DNA of 5,640 bases from Bacillota bacterium (GTDB lineage Bacteria; Bacillota_E; Sulfobacillia; Sulfobacillales; Sulfobacillaceae): assembly GCA_021802375.1 (NCBI GenBank), contig JAKAAL010000334.1, forward strand, positions 1 through 5,640, in the 5' to 3' direction. The notes under the pieces are model-generated. The model saw nothing but the letters and a program-made list of their open reading frames with translations, had not been told where the DNA came from and did not search any database. Each line of letters begins with the position of its first letter. The stretch's first letter is position 1. The position numbers were made by a program, and so were the translations under genes. This document shows, one piece after another, positions 1 through 4,786 of the stretch.

Positions 1-2
1 GT

Positions 3-479
3 CTACGCTTCTGCCGGATCGTCGTCGATGAGGACCGCATCCGTCAGCCAATCGGGGAGGTCTTCGGGACTCTCGGACCGGGTGACCCAGGCATAGCGTT
101 GCTGCACCCGGGGGTCTTCGAACACGGCCACAGCCAGCGCCAAGGCTGCGTCCATATCCCCTTGCACTTTTTGCCGAGCCAAGTCTTCCGGCAGACCTTC
201 CGCCTTTTGGATGTCCGTTTTGCGCCACTCCCTGAGCAGAATCATGATCGCGTGGCTGTGAATGGCGGCGAAGTTGGCGGCGATAGAGACTTTGTGAGTG
301 CCTCGTTGTATCGCCTGTTGCCAGGCGCTGTCCTCCATGTGCACCCCATCCCAAATCAGTTGCCGCTGGATGGCCTGGCGAATATAGTCCGCGGTGGACT
401 GCCCCCGCGTTTTCGCTAACATCGTGACGGTTTGAGCCATGTCTTCGGGCCATTGCAAGTGAAAGTCCAAGAGTTTCAT
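3..479 (-). CDS. Ribbon-helix-helix protein with long helical C-terminal region
   Basis: The 158-residue product is complete, ending in TAG at 5-3. Residues 1-45 read as a ribbon-helix-helix DNA-binding fold: a strand (KLLDFHLQW), a first helix from P11 to about R25, and a second helix starting at STADYIRQAI and running to about W43. The remaining 110 residues are mostly helical, contain no motif I recognise, and end in an acidic tail (IDDDPAEA). The ATG overlaps the stop of the upstream gene as ATGA and is preceded by GGAGGGAGAGG, so translation is probably coupled. The pairing with another such protein, next to a ParM/ParR cassette, suggests a plasmid maintenance, copy-control or DNA-processing accessory role, but this is inference from context. 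The function of the C-terminal part is unknown. Confidence 0.8.
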   Translation of the reverse strand: MKLLDFHLQWPEDMAQTVTMLAKTRGQSTADYIRQAIQRQLIWDGVHMEDSAWQQAIQRGTHKVSIAANFAAIHSHAIMILLREWRKTDIQKAEGLPEDLARQKVQGDMDAALALAVAVFEDPRVQQRYAWVTRSESPEDLPDWLTDAVLIDDDPAEA

Positions 480-940
480 GGGGCCTCTCCCTCCGTTTCG
501 GAATCGTCAAACTCTGATGCGTCGAAATTCCGCAACTTCCGTTGCAGGCGCTTCGTCGCCCGTTGACGTAAGGATCGTTGATATTTTTGGTAGGGGGCTG
601 TGGCCTGTGCTTTATCACCCCCAGCTTGGCGTTCGTGCAGCAACCAGGCTTGCTGTTCCCAGTTAGCCGCATTAAACGCGCTATCCATGGCGGCGATAAA
701 GGTGAGGGGTTCCAGGTGCAAGTGGATATAGCGTTCCAACCGATCCACCCGTTGATCCATGGCCTCTAAGCGATTGAATGGCATAATACCTGCCTCCATC
801 AATTGCCGTACCGCTTTGGCTACGGAGATCCCTTGCCTCCGGGCCTGCGCTTTGAGCATGTCATATTGGGCTTGTGTTACCGCAATTCGCAGCTGGACGG
901 TCTCATCCGGATTGCGATCAGGTTTGTCATGATCTGGCAT
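476..940 (-). CDS. Ribbon-helix-helix protein with coiled-coil and basic/acidic C-terminus
   Basis: The 154-residue protein starts at an ATG preceded by AAAGGAG with a 9-base spacer. After a charged leader, residues 13-51 form a ribbon-helix-helix pattern: strand ETVQLRIAV, helix around residues 22-36, turn at RQGIS, second helix VAKAVRQLMEAGI. Residues 55-72 (RLEAMDQRVDRLERYI) look like a short coiled coil. A strongly basic stretch (residues 120-138) could touch DNA or RNA, and the last 15 residues are acidic. It is the first gene of a two-gene unit with the 158-residue protein, overlapping it by four bases. Upstream lies the 332-bp gene-free region with four repeated elements, which may be its own operator if the protein is autoregulatory. 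It is probably a dimeric DNA-binding protein. I do not recognise a named family. Confidence 0.8.
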   Translation of the reverse strand: MPDHDKPDRNPDETVQLRIAVTQAQYDMLKAQARRQGISVAKAVRQLMEAGIMPFNRLEAMDQRVDRLERYIHLHLEPLTFIAAMDSAFNAANWEQQAWLLHERQAGGDKAQATAPYQKYQRSLRQRATKRLQRKLRNFDASEFDDSETEGEAP

Positions 941-1082
941 AGATGGTTACTCCTTTCGTGAATCTGGGGGATGTGTGACATGGCCGAAACCCTACTATCA
1001 CGCCATTCCCTGTCAGCGGAATCCCCCCAAAAACCCCTGCCAATCAAGGGCGATGTACAACAATGTGGGGGATGTGCGACGA

Positions 1083-1103
1083 CCACTCAACCCGCCCACT
1101 CAA
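1083..1103 (+). repeat. Short direct repeat CCACTCAA
   Basis: CCACTCAA occurs at 1083-1090 and again at 1096-1103, 13 bases apart and just after the third GATGT repeat. It is short enough to be chance, but it lies in the same structured block as the other repeats. Confidence 0.35.
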
Positions 1104-1112
1104 TAGGTTTTT

Positions 1113-1131
1113 CCCGTGGCACTGCCACGGG
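1113..1131. repeat. Perfect 8-bp inverted repeat with 3-base loop
   Basis: CCCGTGGC (1113-1120), loop ACT, GCCACGGG (1124-1131). The 3' arm overlaps the G-run of the fourth direct repeat. On the plus strand a T-run (1108-1112) precedes rather than follows the stem, and no T-run follows it on the minus strand. An intrinsic terminator is therefore unlikely, and a protein-binding dyad or a structured DNA element fits better. Confidence 0.6.
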
Positions 1132-1272
1132 GATGTTCAACTTTCCACTTATCCTGTGTATTTTTTGAAACACTCTTCCCCAACGGAATGTTTGGGGGAA
1201 GGGCGGAGACGGTGTGGCGCCAACCACGCGGTCGGGGGAATGGGGTTCCGTGTTCATGGAGCTCGAGCCCTC

Positions 1273-1542
1273 CTAGTCATCGTCCCATCCGAATCCTGCC
1301 AGGGTGGCCTGCAAAGTCTCGTGAAAATTCGGGAGAGGGGGCACGGGTTGAGAGGGACCTGAGGCCAGTGAACCGCCAGCAAACCTCTCCAGAGTCATGA
1401 CGAGATCCCCGAATCCGCCAGGAGTCACATACCAACGCAAGACCTTGCGCAAGGCCTGAGTTCTCATACCTTTGGGAAGCGCAAGCCACCATACAATAAG
1501 ATCCGCATCCGCTTCCTCATCCCAGACAAGGTGAATCTGCAT
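1273..1542 (-). CDS. parR: ParR-like centromere-binding partition protein
   Basis: This is an 89-residue protein in the position of parR, directly downstream of the ParM gene. The N-terminal half fits the ParR ribbon-helix-helix pattern: strand MQIHLVW, then DADLIVWWLALPKG as first helix and turn, then MRTQALRKVLRWYV as second helix. The 'LPKG-R--ALRK-L--Y' arrangement is typical of plasmid ParR/StbB proteins. A Gly/Pro-rich linker (about 56-72) leads to a short helical end (FHETLQATLAGFGW) and an acidic tail. In known ParR proteins the C-terminus contacts the end of the ParM filament. I chose the ATG at 1542 because AGAAGGA lies six bases upstream and the fold begins there. The frame stays open to a TTG at 1671, right after the parM stop with GGAG in front, which would give 132 residues. 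Assignment rests on position, size and fold, not on a database match. Confidence 0.75.
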   Translation of the reverse strand: MQIHLVWDEEADADLIVWWLALPKGMRTQALRKVLRWYVTPGGFGDLVMTLERFAGGSLASGPSQPVPPLPNFHETLQATLAGFGWDDD

Positions 1543-1674
1543 TGTACATCCTTCTTTCCGCATGCTGAGCCAGTGCGCGGGTATTTTGACAGGATTTTTA
1601 CACATCAAACCCCGGAACCCGGAATAGGTCGAGACCGCAATGTGCAGTGGATCTCGCAAAATAGTTGGCAACGC

Positions 1675-2634
1675 TTACTCCGGTCCCAAATTGGCGTTGT
1701 ACATCGACCCGTCTTGGAGGGCAGATAAATAAGCTAGAACATTACTCCATTGCGATTGACTGGGAATCACAGCTTGCGGAAATGCCTGTCTCAACACGGA
1801 CGCGCCGCCCCCACAGAGGACCACCCCGGTTAATTTGAGCAACGTGGTATCGAGAATTTCGGTCAGACGGTCTCGCAACTGACCACTGACGGTCGCCACC
1901 GCGTGAGCTCGACAATTTACGAGAGAAACCGCCTGGCCGTTGGCAAACATGGTTTCGGCCGTTTCCACTTCCGCCGCCGTAAACGGAATCTGGAACTCCC
2001 GCTCGAGATTTGCCGCGATGGCCGCTGCAATATGATGCGTGCCGATTTCCAAGGACCCGGCTTGGGTAGGATCGGCATGGACTTGGCTCCCCGACGTTTT
2101 GGTCACGATCAGGTAATCCGTGGTCCGGTAGCCGATATCAGCCACCAAATAGACTCCAGGCCCTTGATGCGAGTCCACGATGAGCGCCAAGGCCGCCGCC
2201 AAGCCTTGCGGCAAGACTTTCACGGGGGACAACCAGACTCGTTGGAGCGGTTGGCCGGGTAGCTGGACCACACTCACAGTGTCCAATAATGATTCCCGGA
2301 AGGCTTTCCGCTGCGGACCAAACCAACTTAACGGGAGGCCGGTGGCTAAACCCACGGGACCCACGGCTCCGAGTTGGGCGACAGCGATCACCATCAAGCG
2401 CAAGGTATCAATATCCGTGGCTTTGTGGCGGGTCCATAGCGGGGTCGCATGAGGCCGAGCCGCGTCCCCGACCAAAAAGGGTTGGTTGTCAATCGTTACT
2501 ACATCCGCCTGTCCAAACTCCCCCAGATCAACGCGAGCTGGAAGGGGGCAAATCAGGCTGGGAAACAGGAAACGCCCTCCGTGGGTCGAGAGCGCCTTAG
2601 TGTAGCCGTGACCCACATCAATCGCACAAAGCAT
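1675..2634 (-). CDS. parM: ParM/StbA-type actin-like ATPase for plasmid partition
   Basis: The 319-residue product carries the actin/Hsp70-type ATPase signature in order: phosphate-1 motif AIDVGHGYTKAL (residues 4-15), a conserved VLPQG (140-144), phosphate-2 motif VADIGYRTTDYLIV (164-177), adenosine motif VVLCGGGASVL (271-281), and NVLAYL near the end where ParM proteins often have an 'AN--GY' helix. Length matches plasmid ParM/StbA/Alp proteins. By family knowledge it polymerises with ATP and pushes or pulls plasmid copies bound by ParR. The frame is open for 62 more codons upstream, but the ATG at 2634 has an excellent AGAGGAG ribosome site and the first motif starts three residues later. 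The upstream stretch would also run through a terminator hairpin. The ParR-like gene follows 132 bp downstream. It is complete, with no missing key residues seen. Confidence 0.92.
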   Translation of the reverse strand: MLCAIDVGHGYTKALSTHGGRFLFPSLICPLPARVDLGEFGQADVVTIDNQPFLVGDAARPHATPLWTRHKATDIDTLRLMVIAVAQLGAVGPVGLATGLPLSWFGPQRKAFRESLLDTVSVVQLPGQPLQRVWLSPVKVLPQGLAAALALIVDSHQGPGVYLVADIGYRTTDYLIVTKTSGSQVHADPTQAGSLEIGTHHIAAAIAANLEREFQIPFTAAEVETAETMFANGQAVSLVNCRAHAVATVSGQLRDRLTEILDTTLLKLTGVVLCGGGASVLRQAFPQAVIPSQSQWSNVLAYLSALQDGSMYNANLGPE

Positions 2635-2689
2635 TCGCTTCACTCCTCTTGGGGTTAATCCGGGCAGTCCTGATCGGATGGCTGCCCAC

Positions 2690-2717
2690 AAAAAAAGCCT
2701 GGCACAACGCCAGACCC
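2690..2717 (-). terminator. Terminator-like hairpin in the parM leader
   Basis: On the minus strand, GTCTGGC (2715-2709) pairs with GCCAGGC (2703-2697), including one G-T pair, around the loop GTTGT. Seven T residues (2696-2690) follow. This is a good intrinsic terminator in the parM direction, ending only about 55 bases before the parM start. It could attenuate parM transcription or end a short leader RNA. The inverted pair GGGCAG/CTGCCC just after it (2687-2682 with 2667-2662), and a further CTGCCC at 2741-2736 able to pair with the same GGGCAG, allow alternative folds. Confidence 0.65.
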
Positions 2718-2766
2718 GAAAAGAGGGGGGAATTGGGGCAGCCCGTCTTGGGATGGACGCCAGAGT

Positions 2767-2830
2767 GCATGCCATTTTGTGCCATTTTGCATGCTGTGAG
2801 CCGTCGCTTCTGGTGGTCAAGCCATTTCGG
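2767..2830. repeat. Phased GCCATTT repeats upstream of parM
   Basis: GCCATTTTGT (2771-2780) and GCCATTTTGC (2781-2790) are adjacent tandem copies, flanked by two GCATGC palindromes (2767-2772 and 2789-2794) 22 bases apart. A third partial copy, GCCATTTCGG, stands at 2821-2830, exactly 40 bases from the second. Spacing in multiples of ten puts all three on one face of the helix. In plasmid R1-type systems ParR binds direct repeats upstream of parM, and this block is in that position. It is therefore a candidate centromere and operator for the partition operon. Confidence 0.5.
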
Positions 2831-2855
2831 CGTATCCTGTGAACGGTCTTCCAAT

Positions 2856-2886
2856 CAAAAAGAAAGAAGCGCCCCCGAAAGGGCGC
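2856..2886 (-). terminator. Intrinsic terminator of the P-loop NTPase gene
   Basis: On the minus strand GCGCCC (2886-2881), loop TTTCGG and GGGCGC (2874-2869) form a GC stem followed by the T-rich tract TTCTTTCTTTTTG. It lies 16 bases past the stop of the P-loop gene and separates that transcription unit from the partition operon. Confidence 0.85.
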
Positions 2887-2902
2887 CTATGATCGCAGAC
2901 CA

Positions 2903-3781
2903 CTAGACCTTATACCACTCACTTAATAACGACTCCAATCGGGGCCAGCGCACTGTCGATACCTCCGCGTCTACAACGACGGTTCGAACCGGCAGTTTCG
3001 AGAGGATGCCCTTTTCCAGAGTCTGGCGTACAGCCAAAAATTCAACCAACCCATCGAGACCATGAAGGCCATGGGCTTTCCCATACGACTGGTCCGCGTG
3101 ATATCGAATCACCGCCTCCAGCCATTGGGAAGAACGCTCCTGAATCGCACGAGCAAGGGTTTGTTCCACATTCGAAGGTGACAAATAAATAACCACAGGG
3201 TTAAGCGGCAGTAGATCCTTAGAAATACCCATGAGATGGCTAGCGAGTGCCGCGGACTCAACACCATGCTGGACCACAAACTTCATGAGTGGGTTTTGCA
3301 AGAAGCAACACTCGAAAATGGTCACGACTTCGGCCGCCAATTGGGACTGAGTGAAGTGGTGCCAACGGTTCGATACCAGCCGTTGATGGATTTCGAGCGG
3401 TGTTCCATCGTAGACGCTCTTTGAGGCGAAATACTCATAGAGTTTGGCCGGCAACTTATCGCTGAGCAACTGCTCAGCCTTTCCATACTCTACGAGATAC
3501 CCTCCGATGTCGCAGGGCTGCCGTAGCTCTTGGATTGTTGCCAGATGTTCCGGATATGAAGCCAACAACATGGTCCACTCAGATGCATCAAACCATGCCG
3601 TGTATTCATAGTCCGCTGGGTGATTCAGATCGCCTTCCAAGAATAGCTGAGACGCGATTTCGTGGGTTTGTAGAAATTCATGCAGCCAGCGGGCCGTCGT
3701 CGTTTTCCCTGAGCCGATGATGCCCTCAACCATCAGCAACCGCGGCACGGATAGTGATAGGTGAGAATCCCATTGAGTCAA
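2903..3781 (-). CDS. P-loop NTPase, nucleoside/thymidylate kinase-like, function unknown
   Basis: The 292-residue protein has a Walker A motif GIIGSGKT at residues 20-27 after the strand RLLMVE. Next comes FLEGDLNHPADYEYTAWF (48-64), then FECCFLQNPLM (156-166), a strand PVVIYLSP (195-202) where small-molecule kinases often place a parallel beta-strand, and YGKAHGLHGLDGLVEF (233-248). From memory, this set of motifs occurs in a group of uncharacterised Bacilli P-loop proteins of about 290 residues, often labelled thymidylate kinase-like or AAA. No substrate is established. The TTG start is chosen because AGAGGGGG lies seven bases upstream and the TTG overlaps the stop of the preceding small ORF as TTGA. 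The next ATG (3733) would remove part of the first strand and has no ribosome site. An intrinsic terminator follows. It is probably a cytoplasmic phosphotransferase or ATPase. Confidence 0.8.
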   Translation of the reverse strand: MTQWDSHLSLSVPRLLMVEGIIGSGKTTTARWLHEFLQTHEIASQLFLEGDLNHPADYEYTAWFDASEWTMLLASYPEHLATIQELRQPCDIGGYLVEYGKAEQLLSDKLPAKLYEYFASKSVYDGTPLEIHQRLVSNRWHHFTQSQLAAEVVTIFECCFLQNPLMKFVVQHGVESAALASHLMGISKDLLPLNPVVIYLSPSNVEQTLARAIQERSSQWLEAVIRYHADQSYGKAHGLHGLDGLVEFLAVRQTLEKGILSKLPVRTVVVDAEVSTVRWPRLESLLSEWYKV

Positions 3782-3963
3782 TCAATTTCCCCCTCTTTCG
3801 GAGGAGACAGAATTGAAACCCATGCCCCGATGGGTCCGATGGAATTTGGCACGGACCAGAAAACGTCTCCTGAAATGAGGCCCTCCTCGCCATTTGCCAG
3901 GCGAAAACTATTCCATGGCAGTTCAGGACTCCTTACCCCATTTGGTTCTATGATAACCCACAT
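3778..3963 (-). CDS. Possible small protein, 61 residues, unknown
   Basis: An open frame beginning MWVIIEPNGVRSPELPW and ending SPPKEGEID overlaps the TTG start of the P-loop gene by four bases, an arrangement typical of coupled genes. The ATG at 3963 has only a weak TAGG upstream. The frame can also start at 4014 (78 residues), where I see no ribosome site. The composition is not obviously random, but no domain is recognised. It may equally be a non-coding leader whose frame happens to overlap. The overlap with the P-loop gene is its main support. Confidence 0.4.
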   Translation of the reverse strand: MWVIIEPNGVRSPELPWNSFRLANGEEGLISGDVFWSVPNSIGPIGAWVSILSPPKEGEID

Positions 3964-4028
3964 CAGCCTATGACGACGCGAAATTGTAGACGGGAGAGAA
4001 CGATCTGCCAGCATTGATATCAGTCATG

Positions 4029-4069
4029 GTCCGACGCCCGGGGGAGTCGGACAGGGTCAAACGGGCGTC
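4029..4069. repeat. Two overlapping inverted repeats (alternative hairpins)
   Basis: GTCCGAC (4029-4035) pairs with GTCGGAC (4046-4052). The overlapping GACGCCCG (4033-4040) pairs perfectly with CGGGCGTC (4062-4069). The two stems share 4033-4035 and cannot form together. No T-run follows on either strand, so neither is a standard terminator. They lie just upstream of the small ORF and P-loop gene and overlap the ruined 3' end of the Gp37/Gp68-like gene. Confidence 0.5.
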
Positions 4070-4786
4070 ATCGCGCCAGTTCTAGGGATAACGGGCATTT
4101 CATCCTACCTAGGTCCGCCCATCTACCGTCCATCTGGCCCGAGTCCGCTGAACACTGCCCCACTGTTTCGGGATCTTGACGACACATTGGTCCCGGATTG
4201 CGCGAACCCACCCAGACTGCATGGTCCTGGCTGGAGGACCCGACTTCCCGCGCACAACCACCCAGTGAATGCTATCCAGCGGCAAATGCGCCAGCGGTCC
4301 TAATAAGGGTGGGTTTACAGGACTGAAAGCGTACCAGAGCAGGCACAGCGCGTAACCAGCCAATCCGATTCACCACCGCTTGCGACTCCACACTTGTGAC
4401 GAGCCAGACGTTGGGAAGAAAAGGCAGACGCGGGGACAAATGCACCAACCGTTGCGGGCGTTTCGTGAGTAGTTGATACGTATGGCGCGGAGTGTCTGCC
4501 ATGACCGCAAAAATGTCTACAATAAACGCATCCGGTAGGTCGGGATGAAACGCATCATTCATCTAATTCACGAAGATTCGGCGCGGTTCGATCCAATGCA
4601 ATGACTGGTTTAATAAATCGTATGCAGCCTCACCTGAAACCCATGGCGATAGCGGGGTGAACCCATGACTTGTAAGCGACGTGCCATCCGTTTGGCGTAG
4701 CAATGCTTGCATCGTTGACTTACTTTGGTGCACCTTGTTACGGGATTCCAGGTTGTGTCCGTCCACTCGATGGCTTTGAGCGTCAC
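4057..4786 (-). pseudogene. Decayed Gp37/Gp68 (DUF5131) family gene
   Basis: The gene is recognisable end to end but in several frames. A GTG start at 4786, with GGAGG nine bases upstream, gives [14 protein letters not shown], then [11 protein letters not shown]. The cysteines C19-x6-C26-x2-C29 are the family's radical-SAM-like cluster. The frame breaks near 4619, where one G appears lost; PRRIFVN follows in the shifted frame. TAG at 4565-4563 then replaces the Ser expected before MNDAFHPDLPDAFI. HTYQLLTKRPQRL and VRFQSCKP continue in frame. The tandem ACCCACCC (minus strand, 4314-4307) shifts the frame, after which LLGPLAHLPLDSIHWVVV and WVRAIRDQC appear. About four residues are missing before KQWG. 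After DGRT a TAG stands where Trp is expected, with a tandem TAGGTAGG (4111-4104), then DEMP. Total length (about 243 codons) matches the family. Its start overlaps the ImmA-type gene's stop as GTGA. Confidence 0.88.

Larger units (their letters stand above)
967..1141 (+). repeat. Four direct repeats of GGGSGATGTNYRAC
   Basis: Four copies in the same orientation: GGGGATGTGTGAC (967-979), GGGCGATGTACAAC (1048-1061), GGGGATGTGCGAC (1068-1080) and GGGGATGTTCAAC (1129-1141). Seven positions of the 10-base core are invariant, and two more keep purine or pyrimidine character. A near match (GATGTACAAT) lies on the minus strand at 1550-1541 over the ParR-like gene's ribosome binding site, and a weaker one (GATGTGTAAA) at 1606-1597. 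Spacing is irregular (core starts at 970, 1052, 1071 and 1132). The array sits between the partition genes and a pair of ribbon-helix-helix genes, so it could be a partition site, an operator array or an origin-linked iteron set. The sequence does not decide between these. Confidence 0.6.
941..1272. other. Gene-free region with direct repeats and hairpins
   Basis: No open frame here has a credible start or family resemblance. The region separates the ParR-like gene (ending at 1273) from the two-gene ribbon-helix-helix unit (starting at 940), so it should hold the promoter of the latter. I see no convincing -35/-10 pair: CTGACA (minus strand, 1016-1011) followed 16 bases later by TAGGGT is the best and is weak. 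The structured part is 960-1141, with four direct repeats and one perfect hairpin listed separately. From 1142 to 1272 there is only an imperfect inverted repeat (CTTCCCC at 1175-1181 with GGGGAAG at 1195-1201). It has no T-run after it on either strand, so it is not an obvious terminator. Confidence 0.6.

Noticed and set aside
1175..1201. Inverted repeat CTTCCCC/GGGGAAG as terminator of the ParR-like gene
   Set aside because: The loop is 13 bases long and no T-run follows on the minus strand.
1063..1400. Plus-strand open frames of 94 and 99 codons
   Set aside because: Low-complexity, no recognisable domain, no ribosome sites, and they overlap the ParR-like gene antisense.
1903..2262. Plus-strand 119-codon open frame
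   Set aside because: Antisense shadow of the clearly coding parM gene.
2635..2820. 62-codon N-terminal extension of the ParM frame
   Set aside because: It has no actin-family features, runs through a terminator hairpin and repeats, and the ATG at 2634 has a near-ideal ribosome site.
3797..3885. Minus-strand stretch resembling the 3' part of a class II tRNA (T-loop-like TTTCAAT, then CTCCTCC)
   Set aside because: The T-stem needs several G-T pairs, the usual TTCGA core is altered, and no D-arm or anticodon arm can be folded upstream.
4082..4094. TAGGGATAACGGG resembling the start of the I-SceI homing endonuclease site
   Set aside because: The match fails after the first ten bases and the stretch is explained as the tail of the Gp37/Gp68-like pseudogene (after DEMP).
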